DNA of 56,798 nucleotides from JBNJDJ01 sp051744845 (GCA_051744845.1 JBNJDJ010000006.1:1-56798), one strand, 5' to 3'. Counted from the stretch's first letter, positions 1 through 8,641 are shown. Program-made: numbers and translations. Notes: generated from the sequence alone by a model not told the origin.

Positions 1-1334
1 TTTTTTATATTATATTGATCTATTTTATTATATAATTGTCTTCTACTAATGCCTAAAATTTTAGCAGCATTGGTAATATTTCCTGCACAATCAACAATTA
101 TCTTTTTAATATATTTTTTTTCAATATTTGATCTGAAATCTTTTAAACTTTTATATCCATTAGTATTTTGATCATTATTATTTATAAATAATATATCTTT
201 AGTAATAATACCATCATCTGATAACGCTACTAATCTTTCTATAATATTTTTTAACTCTCTTATATTTCCGGGATAATCATAATCCAAAAGATAATTATAA
301 ACACTTTTGTCTATCCTTTTAATATCAATATCCATTTTTTCAGAAAACTTAACAACAAAAAAATGTATTAATTTTTCTAAATCACACTTTCTTTTTCTTA
401 AAGGTGGTATTTTTAAAACTACCGTACTAATTCTATAATATAAATCTTCTCTAAAGTCATTTAATTCATTATTCAATAAATCAACATTCGTCGCACAAAT
501 CAATTTAAAATCTAATTTTATTCTTGAAATACCACCTACTCTTTCAATTTCTTTGTTTTCTAAGGTTCTAAGAAGCTTAACTTGCATATCATTAGATAAT
601 TCTCCTACTTCATCTAAAAAAAGTGTTCCTTTATTAGCTAATTCAAATTTCCCAAGTTTTTTTTCATTAGCCCCTGTAAAAGATCCTTTTTCATGTCCAA
701 ACAATTCTGATTCTAATAAATTTTTCGAATATGCATGACAATTTACAGGTAAAAACACCTCTTCTTTTCTTTTACTATTTAAATGAATATATTTAGCTAT
801 TACTTCTTTACCTACACCAGATTCACCTAATATTAATACATTTATATCAGACCTTGAAGCCTTTTTAGCAATTTTTAGCATTTTATTAAACTGTTCATCT
901 TCTGATTCTAACATATAATCTTCGTTACAAAACTTTTCTTTTTTAAAAATCTTTTGATTTAATTTTAAATCTTTAACTCTTTTTACTTCTTTTAATAAAA
1001 CATCAGGTGGCTTAGACTTAATATAATATGAAAAGGCCCCTTTTTTCATAGCTTCTACAGCTGTTTCTATACTTCCATAACCTGTAACTACTATTACCTC
1101 AATACAATCATCGTAGTTTTTTATATCCTTTAATAAATACAATCCATCTTTATCTTTCATAACTAAATCAGTTAATACTAAGTCATATGAATTTTTTTTA
1201 ATTAATCCCATTGCTTGATTATAATTTTTAGCTTCATCAATAATATAAGGATGATTATTAAGTATTTTAATTAAAACTTTCCTAAAAGATTTTTCATCAT
1301 CTACCACTAATATTTTAAGTTTATTTTTATCCAT
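1..1334 (-). CDS. NtrC-family sigma-54-dependent response regulator (3' end cut by window edge)
   Basis: Read directly on the minus strand: an open frame of 444 codons from ATG at 1334 to the window edge with no stop. Residues 1-120 form a receiver domain (VVDDEKS acidic pocket, predicted phospho-acceptor D56 in DLVLTDL, conserved Thr in VTGYGS, Lys in YYIKSK). An AAA+ domain follows with Walker A GESGVGKE, a GSFTGA loop (the sigma-54-contact GAFTGA motif with A to S) and Walker B GTLFLDEV. The last visible part is a Fis-type helix-turn-helix (NITNAAKILGISRRQLYNKI), so only a few residues are missing. It should activate RpoN-dependent promoters when phosphorylated by the kinase immediately upstream; the kinase TAA directly abuts this ATG. 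Target genes are unknown. RpoN is encoded at 50.1-51.4 kb. Confidence 0.93.
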   Translation of the reverse strand, partial: MDKNKLKILVVDDEKSFRKVLIKILNNHPYIIDEAKNYNQAMGLIKKNSYDLVLTDLVMKDKDGLYLLKDIKNYDDCIEVIVVTGYGSIETAVEAMKKGAFSYYIKSKPPDVLLKEVKRVKDLKLNQKIFKKEKFCNEDYMLESEDEQFNKMLKIAKKASRSDINVLILGESGVGKEVIAKYIHLNSKRKEEVFLPVNCHAYSKNLLESELFGHEKGSFTGANEKKLGKFELANKGTLFLDEVGELSNDMQVKLLRTLENKEIERVGGISRIKLDFKLICATNVDLLNNELNDFREDLYYRISTVVLKIPPLRKRKCDLEKLIHFFVVKFSEKMDIDIKRIDKSVYNYLLDYDYPGNIRELKNIIERLVALSDDGIITKDILFINNNDQNTNGYKSLKDFRSNIEKKYIKKIIVDCAGNITNAAKILGISRRQLYNKIDQYNIK

Positions 1335-3314
1335 TTAATCACTTATCCTCGGTAGTATAATAACAAATTCAGCTCCATTTGTATATTCAGAATTAATATA
1401 AATTTCACCATCATTTTCTAATATTTCTTTTTTAACAATATTTAATCCAATTCCAGTACCTTTACCTGGATATTTTGTAGTATAAAAAGGATCAAAAACT
1501 TTAGAAATATTTTCTTTTTTAATCCCTATACCAGTATCTCTAAATAATATTTTAACTTTTTTATCCTTTTTTTCAACATCAATTTCAATTTTACCAGATT
1601 CAAATATAGCATCTCTAGCATTTGAAATTAAGTTTAAAAAAATGTGCTTAAATGATTCTTTATTAAATTTTATCAAAGCTGGTTTTATATTATAAGTTAT
1701 TTTAATATTATCCTTTTCTAAATCTTTCTTTACTAGATTATCTAATTCTTTAAAAAATTCTTTTAAAACAATCTTATGTTTTTTTGCATTTGAAATTCTT
1801 GAAAAATTTAGCAAATTTTCAATAAAATCATCAACTGAATCTAAAGCTTTATCAATTTCATCAATATGATTTAATAAATCTGATTTATTTTTATACATAT
1901 CATTTTTTATAAGATAAGTATAATTCCTAACAATCCCTAGTGGGTTTCTTATCTCATGTGTTACACCGGTAGCTAACTGACCTAAAGCTGCTATTTTATT
2001 ACTATGAACTAATTGCTTTTCTCTAAGTTTTTCTTCTGTTATATCTTCTAATGCTATAAGATATCTATTTTTTTTAACTTTTTCATCTGCAAGAGAAAAA
2101 CTTGATAACGAATATACCTTATCTTTATATTCAAATTCTTTTTTATAATATTTACGATTTCTATTTAAACCTTTGAATATCTCAAATGAATTTAATTTCT
2201 TATTTAATATTTTACTTTTACTTTTACCTAAAAAGTCTATAAAAGACTTATTTACATTCAAAATATAATTATTATCATCAATAATAATAAAATAATAAGG
2301 TAGTGCATTAAAAACTATTTCTAAATCATTTTTTAGCCTATTTACTTTTTTTAATCCTTTATTTATCTTTCTATTTAATTCTTTATTCCAAAAAAAGATT
2401 AATAAAATTATAATAGCAAAAATAATTAAAAAGAATTTAATTAAAAGCTCTAAAGACTCATAACTTTTATCTGATGTTATAGCACTAGATATCCCAAACC
2501 ATTTTTGTTGAATTCTATGCATAGTATCTTTTTTATTTAAAGCTATTATACCTTTATTAATAATATCTCTTAACTTCTTTTTTTCTTTAGGCAAAGCTAA
2601 TACAGCTGGCATTTTATATATTGGTTCTTTTACAATTTCATATTTACCTAATAATTTTTTTTCTTTTAAAAAATAACTATAAACAGGCTCATCTCCACCT
2701 GCAACATCAACATAATCATTAGTTAAATGCTTTAAGGCTTCCTCATAATCATTTACATACACAAATTCAATATTATCTAATTCATTAGTTAAAAACTCTT
2801 CAATATAATCGCCTTTTTGAATAGCTATACGTTTATTTTCTAAATCTTTATAGTTTTTAATATCATCATTTTCTCTTTCTTTTACTAATATTCCATGTTC
2901 AAAATATATAGGTTTAGTAAATATATATTTTTCAGAACGTTTTTCTGAAGGAAACATATCACATAAATCAGCATCTGACTGTTCTAAAGTTTTTAAAGCT
3001 TCTGACCATACTGCTGGTTTTATATTTATTTCTACTCCTAGTTCAATAGAAAGCTCTCTAATATAATCAATTACAACTCCTTGATATTGATTGTTATCTG
3101 GATTGACAAATCGCAAAGGTGGAGCATTATTATCAGATGTAAATATTAAAGGAGCTTGATTAGTCAAATAATCTATTTCATCTTTTGTCAATCTTTCATT
3201 AGATAAAATATAATCTAATAAATTTTGATTATAAAATGAAATATAATAAAAGTTGGCAAAACTACCTATAATTAATATTATTAATAATACTGCAAAAACA
3301 ATTTTCTTTTTCAT
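1335..3314 (-). CDS. Membrane sensor histidine kinase with extracellular solute-binding (SBP_bac_3-like) domain
   Basis: 659 residues. A membrane anchor (about 5-27) precedes a periplasmic-binding-protein type 3 domain (about 45-275, ending IQQKWFG as in amino-acid-binding proteins). Then come a second transmembrane helix (about 289-309), a short coiled/PAS-like segment (about 325-425), HisKA with H453 in VTHEIRNPLG, and a HATPase domain with N box (LNLISNARDA), G1 (DTGIGI) and G2 (GKGTGIGL). The layout predicts direct sensing of an extracellular amino acid or similar ligand, with phosphotransfer to the NtrC-like regulator that follows without a gap. RBS GGAGTG precedes ATG 3314; the gene starts 12 nt after the MocR gene. 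The ligand cannot be read from sequence. Confidence 0.92.
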   Translation of the reverse strand: MKKKIVFAVLLIILIIGSFANFYYISFYNQNLLDYILSNERLTKDEIDYLTNQAPLIFTSDNNAPPLRFVNPDNNQYQGVVIDYIRELSIELGVEINIKPAVWSEALKTLEQSDADLCDMFPSEKRSEKYIFTKPIYFEHGILVKERENDDIKNYKDLENKRIAIQKGDYIEEFLTNELDNIEFVYVNDYEEALKHLTNDYVDVAGGDEPVYSYFLKEKKLLGKYEIVKEPIYKMPAVLALPKEKKKLRDIINKGIIALNKKDTMHRIQQKWFGISSAITSDKSYESLELLIKFFLIIFAIIILLIFFWNKELNRKINKGLKKVNRLKNDLEIVFNALPYYFIIIDDNNYILNVNKSFIDFLGKSKSKILNKKLNSFEIFKGLNRNRKYYKKEFEYKDKVYSLSSFSLADEKVKKNRYLIALEDITEEKLREKQLVHSNKIAALGQLATGVTHEIRNPLGIVRNYTYLIKNDMYKNKSDLLNHIDEIDKALDSVDDFIENLLNFSRISNAKKHKIVLKEFFKELDNLVKKDLEKDNIKITYNIKPALIKFNKESFKHIFLNLISNARDAIFESGKIEIDVEKKDKKVKILFRDTGIGIKKENISKVFDPFYTTKYPGKGTGIGLNIVKKEILENDGEIYINSEYTNGAEFVIILPRISD

Positions 3315-3326
3315 TTTTCACTCCAT

Positions 3327-4757
3327 TTATAAAATTGGCATCTTTTTAGTACTAAATTTATTATTAAGAAAATTATCAATTTCTAAACATAATTTTATTA
3401 AATTATCTTCTAAAACTTTTTTATCATAAGCGGCTATAGAAATCCTAATATATTTTGAATCATTTTTATTTAAATAAAAAGCATCACCTGGTGCAACAAT
3501 AATATTTTTATCTAATAAATATTTATAAAGATTATCTATAGAAACTTCCTTTTCAAATTCTAGCCAAAAATTCAAACCTCCTAAAGGTTTATGATATTTT
3601 ACCTCTTTAGGCAAATAATCATTAAAAACATCAATAGTAGTTAGATACCTTTTTTTAAACATGTTGTATATATAGTCCCATTGTTTTTGATAAAAATTGT
3701 TTTTTAAATATCTTTCAAAAGATTTCTGAATTAAAGTAGAGGTAGATATATCAGTACTATGTTTTGCTTGAGTAATTTTATCTTCAAACTTTTGTGGAGC
3801 AATTAAATAACCTAACCTAAGGCCTGGTAAAAAAACTTTTGAAAAAGATTTAATATATATAACTCTATTGTCTTTATCTAATTGTTTTAATGTTTTAATC
3901 TCTTTATTTGAAAAATTTAATTCAGATGAAAAATCATCTTCAATTATATAAAAATTATATTTTTTAGATAATTCTAATATCTTTTTCTTTTCCTTTAATG
4001 TATAACAATATCCTGTTGGATTATGAAAATTAGGCATTGTAAAAAATATCTTAGGTCTATATCTTTTAATTTTTTGTTCTAAAGTTTCAAAATCTATACC
4101 TTTATGTGATAATTCTATACTAGTAAATTTACATCTTCTAGATTTAAAAATATTAATAGCACCTGTATATGTAGGTGCTTCTAGTAAAACATAATCTCTA
4201 GGGTTTAATAAAGCCTTGGCTACAATATCAATTCCTTGTTGTGCACCTGAAATTATTTGTATCCTTTCTTTATTAATATTCATCTTTTCTTTTATAAATT
4301 TATTATAGATAATGAAAATTAAATTTGGATCACCTTTTGAATCTGAATACCCAAAGGCTTTTCCTTTAAATTCATCTAATACTGTATTAATAGATTTTTT
4401 AAAATCTTTAACAGGAAATAATTTTTCAGAAGGGGTACCACTTCCTAAGTTAATCATATTTTCATTATAATCGATATATTTTTTATTAATATATTTATCA
4501 TTTGAATGGATGTCTAATACAAAAGTCCCACTTCCTATCTTTTTATAAACATAATTTTCTTCTTCTAATAAATTATATGCTTTTACAATTGTTGTATTAT
4601 TAACATTTAATTTTTTTGCAAATTTTCTAATCGATGGAAGTTTAGTATCAGGTTTTAATTTTTTTTCAATAATTAATGTTTTTAGGTTTTCATATAATTG
4701 AATATATAAATGAGTATTTTTATCTTTATTTAATTCAATTTCTTTTAAATTATTCAT
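3327..4757 (-). CDS. MocR/GntR-type regulator with aminotransferase domain
   Basis: 476 residues. An N-terminal GntR winged helix (about 10-80; KLPSIRKFAKKLNVNNTTIV recognition region) is joined to a fold-type I aminotransferase domain (about 100-460). The PLP-binding lysine is K307 in SFSK, with the NPTG motif (MPNFHNPTGY) and the cofactor Asp in IIEDDF. Proteins of this family are PLP-responsive transcription factors (PdxR, GabR and relatives), usually not enzymes. It lies 4 nt after the pseudouridine synthase and 12 nt before the sensor kinase, so it probably belongs to the same transcript. A role in PLP or amino-acid metabolism is likely, but its effector and targets are unknown; none of the usual PLP-synthesis genes are adjacent. 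Confidence 0.88.
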   Translation of the reverse strand: MNNLKEIELNKDKNTHLYIQLYENLKTLIIEKKLKPDTKLPSIRKFAKKLNVNNTTIVKAYNLLEEENYVYKKIGSGTFVLDIHSNDKYINKKYIDYNENMINLGSGTPSEKLFPVKDFKKSINTVLDEFKGKAFGYSDSKGDPNLIFIIYNKFIKEKMNINKERIQIISGAQQGIDIVAKALLNPRDYVLLEAPTYTGAINIFKSRRCKFTSIELSHKGIDFETLEQKIKRYRPKIFFTMPNFHNPTGYCYTLKEKKKILELSKKYNFYIIEDDFSSELNFSNKEIKTLKQLDKDNRVIYIKSFSKVFLPGLRLGYLIAPQKFEDKITQAKHSTDISTSTLIQKSFERYLKNNFYQKQWDYIYNMFKKRYLTTIDVFNDYLPKEVKYHKPLGGLNFWLEFEKEVSIDNLYKYLLDKNIIVAPGDAFYLNKNDSKYIRISIAAYDKKVLEDNLIKLCLEIDNFLNNKFSTKKMPIL

Positions 4758-4761
4758 AAAT

Positions 4762-5661
4762 TCACCTCATTTTTTCTAATGCTTTTGACATGTCATTAGG
4801 TAATTTAGAAGATATTTCAACACTTTCTTTTTTTCTAGGAACCTTTAATTTTAAATAATAACTATGAAGTGCTTGTCTATTAATTAAATTACTTTTTTCT
4901 CCATATAACTCATCACCTAAAAGTGGATTTCCTAACGAAGAAAAATGAACTCTTATTTGATGAGTTCTTCCTGTTATTAAATCAATATCAACTAAGGTGT
5001 AATTATTAAATTCTTTTATAGTTTGATATTTAGTAATAGATTTTTTCCCGTTTTTTAAAACTTTTCTACATATATCGCCTTTTTTTTCTTTACCAATTGG
5101 TTTATTAATTGTGCCTTTTTTTGCATCTAATGAATTAGAAATGATTGCTTTATATTTCTTTTTTATTGTCTTAGATTCCATTTGCTTTTGAATATATTGA
5201 TGTGCATATGAATTTTTAGCAATAATAATTATTCCTGATGTATCCATATCTAGCCTATTTACAAATCGAATTTTTTTTCTAATATTATTATTCTTAAAAT
5301 AATTAGCAATATAATTTGCTAATGTATCTTTTTTATGAGTTTTAGTTGGATGTACTACAATAAAAGGAGGTTTATTTAAAACAAGTATATCTCCATCTTC
5401 ATACAAAATATCTAATTTACCTTGCTGTGGTTCATAATTTAATTTTTCGTATTTAAATAATACTTTTAATCTATCCCCTTTTTTAACTTTTCTAGAAGTT
5501 TTTATACTTTTATCATTTAATAAAATGAATTTTCTCTTTTTTAATCTTCTAACACCTCTAGAAGAAAAATTATATATGTCTTTCAAAACCTCTTTTGCTG
5601 TTAATCCACTTTCTTTGTCTATTAATATTTCTAAATTATCTGAACAATTATTATCTATCAT
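4762..5661 (-). CDS. RluA-family 23S/tRNA pseudouridine synthase
   Basis: 299 residues: an N-terminal S4 RNA-binding domain (about 12-70) followed by the RluA catalytic domain. The signature is NRLDMDTSG, with catalytic D138. The canonical leading His of HRLD is Asn here, as in several Firmicute paralogues. TGRTHQIRVHF and LLGDELYG are also present. It isomerises specific uridines in RNA; the exact target (rluD-, rluC- or yjbO-like) cannot be assigned from sequence alone. ATG overlaps the stop of the preceding orphan gene by 4 nt (ATGA), and RBS GGAG lies just upstream. Confidence 0.9.
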   Translation of the reverse strand: MIDNNCSDNLEILIDKESGLTAKEVLKDIYNFSSRGVRRLKKRKFILLNDKSIKTSRKVKKGDRLKVLFKYEKLNYEPQQGKLDILYEDGDILVLNKPPFIVVHPTKTHKKDTLANYIANYFKNNNIRKKIRFVNRLDMDTSGIIIIAKNSYAHQYIQKQMESKTIKKKYKAIISNSLDAKKGTINKPIGKEKKGDICRKVLKNGKKSITKYQTIKEFNNYTLVDIDLITGRTHQIRVHFSSLGNPLLGDELYGEKSNLINRQALHSYYLKLKVPRKKESVEISSKLPNDMSKALEKMR

Positions 5662-6251
5662 TTATAAACTCCATTTATTTCCATTTTATAATTTAAAACT
5701 AAAAATGCACTAGTTTCTTTTTCTTTAATAATAATATATCTATAAAAATTTTTTTGGCAAAATTTTTTTATATTTTTTACACATAGATCTTTATTTTTCA
5801 AATCAACAATCTCTACTTTGACTTTTTTCCAACCAATATTTTTTAAAGATTCAATTTGCTTTTTACTAATTAACTCCATAGGTATTGATCCATAAACATT
5901 CCCTGCTATAGTTTCATGCTTAGACCAAAATTCATTATGAGGATTTAATGTATTAGTATTTTTTAAATCCGATGTTCTTTTATTAAAAAACTTTTCTATA
6001 TATATATCATCATCTTCTAACTTATATTCAAAAGGTATATATATAAAATCTAAAACATTAATAATCTCATAATCCAGCGGTTGACTTTTTGAATAATCAA
6101 TTTCAATTCCATTCATATAATTCTTTTTAATTTTAGAACAAATTTCTTGCATTTCATTAATACTTTCAAGTACTTCTTTATCATTTTTTATATCAATATA
6201 ATATTCTAAATCGTATATTAAATTTTTTAATTTATAAATATTTTTTTTCAT
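5658..6251 (-). CDS. Hypothetical protein, first gene of the rluA-mocR-kinase operon
   Basis: I do not recognise this family. The frame can be extended to ATG 6269, but the AGAAAGGA ribosome binding site lies inside that extension and points to ATG 6251 (197 residues, starting MKKNIYKLKN). It is Lys/Asn/Glu-rich and cytoplasmic, with no signal peptide or membrane segment. The N-terminal 50 residues look helical. A more conserved-looking middle contains NPHNEFWSKHETIAGNVYGS and a C-terminal alpha/beta part. It overlaps the pseudouridine synthase by 4 nt, implying translational coupling, and has its own extended -10 promoter. No function proposed. Confidence 0.75.
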   Translation of the reverse strand: MKKNIYKLKNLIYDLEYYIDIKNDKEVLESINEMQEICSKIKKNYMNGIEIDYSKSQPLDYEIINVLDFIYIPFEYKLEDDDIYIEKFFNKRTSDLKNTNTLNPHNEFWSKHETIAGNVYGSIPMELISKKQIESLKNIGWKKVKVEIVDLKNKDLCVKNIKKFCQKNFYRYIIIKEKETSAFLVLNYKMEINGVYK

Positions 6252-6276
6252 AAAAATCCTTTCTACCATTTACAAT

Positions 6277-6305
6277 ATTATATCATTATTATATTCATAA
6301 TCCAA
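6277..6305 (-). promoter_or_regulatory. Sigma-A promoter of the orphan-rluA-mocR-kinase-regulator operon
   Basis: Minus strand: TTGGAT (6300-6305), 17-nt spacer, TATAAT (6277-6282) with extended -10 TG-A. It lies about 26 nt upstream of the chosen start at 6251. Confidence 0.7.
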
Positions 6306-6334
6306 ACATTTACATTTCAAGTTTTTCTTAAAAA

Positions 6335-7210
6335 TTAATTAACAATATTTTCTAAAATCCCAATTTTTTCAATAATACAAGTTACTCTATCTCCAGCTTT
6401 TAAATACTTTGGAGGATTAAAACCCATGCCTACACCACTAGGTGTTCCAGTTGCAATAATATCTCCAGGTTTTAATGTTAAATGTTTAGATAATAAACTT
6501 ATTAAATCAGAAATTTTATAAAACATCTGTGAAGTATTAGAAGATTGACGAATCTCTCCATTGATTTTTAAACTTATATCTAAATTATGAGGATCATCAA
6601 CTTCATCTTTCGTTATAATACAAGGTCCCATAGAGCTAAAACTATCTACTGATTTACCTAAAAACCATTGATCGTGTTTTTTTTGTAAATTTCTATCTGA
6701 AATATCATTAAAAATAGAATATCCAAATATATAATCATTAACATTTTCTTTTTCAATATTTTTACCTTCTTTACCGATAATTACAGCTAATTCAACTTCA
6801 TAATCAACTTCTAATCTATCATCTATAATGATATTATCTTTATTTCCTATTATTTTATCAGGCATTTTTGAAAAAAATATTGGATTATCAGGTAACCCTT
6901 TAATATTTGATGTTTGTCCTTCTAATTCTTTTACATGATCATAGTAATTTTTTCCTACACAAATTATATTTCTTTTAGGTTTAGAAATTGGAGAATATAA
7001 TTTATTAAAATCTAAATTATATTTATTAATCTCTTCACTTTCTAAATTGTTTTTTATTAGATTTAATTCTTTATCATTTATTTTTTTTATAAAGCCTAAA
7101 ATTGAATAAATTTTTTTATTTATTTTTAATTTTTTTAAAACCTCATCTAATAAAAAATATTTATCTCCTTTCAAAATCCCAATCTCACTACCTAAATTAA
7201 TTAATTTCAT
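6335..7210 (-). CDS. Fumarylacetoacetate hydrolase (FAH) family protein
   Basis: 291 residues. The N-terminal 70 residues are a variable arm, followed by the FAH catalytic fold: VGKNYYDHVKE, then the metal ligands in DYEVELAVIIGKEG (two Glu) and the Asp-containing FNDISDRN segment, then KSVDSFSSMGPCI and the C-terminal GTPSGVGMGF motif. Family members cleave or decarboxylate 2-keto acids (acylpyruvases, oxaloacetate decarboxylase, 2-hydroxyhepta-2,4-diene-1,7-dioate isomerase); the substrate cannot be chosen from sequence. RBS GGAGGGG lies before ATG 7210. It is transcribed divergently from the flavin oxidoreductase gene and shares with it a region holding a FapR-like box. Confidence 0.9.
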   Translation of the reverse strand: MKLINLGSEIGILKGDKYFLLDEVLKKLKINKKIYSILGFIKKINDKELNLIKNNLESEEINKYNLDFNKLYSPISKPKRNIICVGKNYYDHVKELEGQTSNIKGLPDNPIFFSKMPDKIIGNKDNIIIDDRLEVDYEVELAVIIGKEGKNIEKENVNDYIFGYSIFNDISDRNLQKKHDQWFLGKSVDSFSSMGPCIITKDEVDDPHNLDISLKINGEIRQSSNTSQMFYKISDLISLLSKHLTLKPGDIIATGTPSGVGMGFNPPKYLKAGDRVTCIIEKIGILENIVN

Positions 7211-7242
7211 ATTCCCCTCCTTATATACTACCTTATTAATTC

Positions 7243-7271
7243 AATATATAATATATTTATAGCTTCATCAA
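7243..7271 (-). promoter_or_regulatory. Promoter of the FAH-family gene
   Basis: Minus strand: TTGATG (7266-7271), 17-nt spacer, TATATT (7243-7248). The RBS follows about 20 nt later. Confidence 0.6.
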
Positions 7272-7281
7272 GAAAAAATAT

Positions 7282-7298
7282 TTTATACCAGGTACTAA
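7282..7298 (-). promoter_or_regulatory. Possible FapR operator between divergent promoters
   Basis: The minus strand reads TTAGTACCTGGTATAAA, 15/17 identical to the FapR consensus as I remember it (TTAGTACCTRGTACTAA). It sits 9 nt upstream of the plus -35 box and 10 nt upstream of the minus -35 box, so a bound repressor could affect both. No fapR gene is in the window. Confidence 0.4.
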
Positions 7299-7307
7299 TA
7301 TCAACTA

Positions 7308-7336
7308 TTGACAATAGGTTTAATTTACTTTATAAT
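7308..7336 (+). promoter_or_regulatory. Consensus sigma-A promoter of the flavin oxidoreductase gene
   Basis: TTGACA (7308-7313), 17-nt spacer, TATAAT (7331-7336): a perfect match at ideal spacing. The -35 box lies in a 13-bp inverted repeat (CTATTG-A-CAATAG, 7305-7317), which could be an operator. Confidence 0.88.
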
Positions 7337-7358
7337 TACTTTAAAGAGGAGTGATAAA

Positions 7359-8429
7359 ATGGATTTGCCAAAATTAAAGATCGGAAATTTAGAAGCTAAA
7401 TTCCCAATTATCCAAGGTGGAATGGGAATTGGTGTATCTTTAGCTAATTTAGCTGCTGCTGTTGCCAACGAAGGTGGTATTGGTATAATAAGTGGAGCAC
7501 AAACTGGCTATAGAGAAAATAATTTTAAAACAAAAAATGATCTTGCAAATAAAAATGGAATAATTAAAGAAATTAGAAAAGCAAAAAAATTAAGTCCTGA
7601 TGGAATTATTGGAATAAATTTTTTACAAGCATCACATAACTATGCAGAATTAGTAAAAACTGCTGTAAAAGAAAAAGTAGATTTAATAATTTCTGGAGCA
7701 GGACTTCCTAAAAAATTACCATCATATGTTAAAGGAAGTGAAACTAAAATAGCTCCAATTGTTTCATCGTCTAGAGCTGCTAAGCTATTAACTAGATTAT
7801 GGAAAAGAAAATACGACTATCTTCCAGATGCTATTGTTGTAGAAGGAAAAAAAGCAGGTGGACATTTAGGATTCAAAAGAAAAGATTTAGATAATGACAA
7901 AATAGATGATTTAAAAACTATAGTTTCAAATGTTGTTAAAACTATAAAACCATTTGAAGAAAAATTTAATCAAAATATACCTATAATTGCTGCTGGTGGT
8001 ATTTTTAGTGGTAAGGATATAAAAGAATTTTTAAATCTTGGAGCTTCAGGAGTACAAATGGCTACTAGATTTGTTACTACAAAAGAATGTGATGCAGCTA
8101 AAGAATTTAAAGAAGCTTATGTAAATGCTAAAAAGCAAGATATCGGTTTAATACAAAGTCCTGTTGGATTACCTGGTAAAGTATTAAAAAACAATTTTTA
8201 TAAAAAAGTAACTAAAAATAATTTGCCTATCAAAAATTGTTATAGATGCTTAAGAGGTTGTAATCCTAAAGTAGCACCATTTTGTATTACCGAAGCATTG
8301 ATTGATGCGGTTAATGGCGATATAGAAAATGGTTTAGTATTTATTGGAGATAATGGTTATAAAGTAGATGAAATTTTAAGTGTAAAAGAACTATTCCAAA
8401 AAATAAAAAAAGAATATCTAAATAGTTAA
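7359..8429 (+). CDS. NPD/nitronate monooxygenase-family FMN oxidoreductase (FabK-related)
   Basis: 356 residues from ATG 7359, chosen because RBS AGAGGAG lies just upstream; the upstream in-frame TTG at 7308 is inside the -35 box and cannot be the start. A TIM-barrel flavoprotein of the 2-nitropropane dioxygenase/FabK superfamily: N-terminal FPIIQGGMGIGVS (FMN phosphate contact), GIISG, the FMN/His segment VVEGKKAGGHLGF, and IIAAGGIFSG with GASGVQMATRFV (phosphate-binding loops). The C-terminus has a cysteine cluster, CYRCLRGCNPKVAPFC, common in clostridial members, whose role is unclear. It could be nitronate-detoxifying or act on an enoyl thioester. The FapR-like site upstream makes a lipid role worth testing. 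Confidence 0.88.
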   Translation: MDLPKLKIGNLEAKFPIIQGGMGIGVSLANLAAAVANEGGIGIISGAQTGYRENNFKTKNDLANKNGIIKEIRKAKKLSPDGIIGINFLQASHNYAELVKTAVKEKVDLIISGAGLPKKLPSYVKGSETKIAPIVSSSRAAKLLTRLWKRKYDYLPDAIVVEGKKAGGHLGFKRKDLDNDKIDDLKTIVSNVVKTIKPFEEKFNQNIPIIAAGGIFSGKDIKEFLNLGASGVQMATRFVTTKECDAAKEFKEAYVNAKKQDIGLIQSPVGLPGKVLKNNFYKKVTKNNLPIKNCYRCLRGCNPKVAPFCITEALIDAVNGDIENGLVFIGDNGYKVDEILSVKELFQKIKKEYLNS

Positions 8430-8435
8430 ATTTAA

Positions 8436-8481
8436 AAAGCCTTTTTAAATCTTTTCAGACTTAAAAAGGCTTTATTTTTTT
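8436..8481 (+). terminator. Intrinsic terminator after the flavin oxidoreductase gene
   Basis: 13-bp stem AAAGCCTTTTTAA / TTAAAAAGGCTTT (8436-8448, 8461-8473), 12-nt loop, then ATTTTTTT. Its end touches the stop codon of the convergent small zinc-ribbon gene. Confidence 0.92.
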
Positions 8482-8641
8482 AATAATCCATATTTTTTAT
8501 TCTATACAATGAAGAATATTCATGATCTACTTCCAATTGACAAGCTTTACATAAACCAAACTTATTAACTTCCTTTTCGTCATGACATCTGTTACATTCC
8601 TCAACATTAATATTTGAACCTTTAATTACATTATCAACCAT
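8480..8641 (-). CDS. 53-residue zinc-ribbon-like protein
   Basis: Found by reading the gap on the minus strand: ATG 8641, RBS GGAGGGG 5 nt upstream, 53 residues, TAA at 8480-8482. The protein begins MVDNVIKGSNINVEE and has two Cys pairs, CNRC (about residues 16-19) and CKAC (about 31-34), spaced as in a small treble-clef or zinc-ribbon knuckle, followed by an acidic/aromatic tail ending KNMDY. No family recognised; distant resemblance to small zinc proteins such as Gin/CsfB or YvyF is only in Cys spacing. It has its own promoter overlapped by a long inverted repeat, so it looks like a regulated single-gene unit. Confidence 0.8.
   Translation of the reverse strand: MVDNVIKGSNINVEECNRCHDEKEVNKFGLCKACQLEVDHEYSSLYRIKNMDY

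Noticed and set aside
1335..7210. Sigma-54 (-24/-12) promoters near the NtrC-like regulator
   Set aside because: Occurrences of TGGCA were inspected by eye; none had GC/TTGC at the right distance. The search was not exhaustive.
7308..7358. Upstream extension of the flavin oxidoreductase gene from TTG 7308
   Set aside because: The TTG is the first half of a perfect -35 box and lies before the transcription start.
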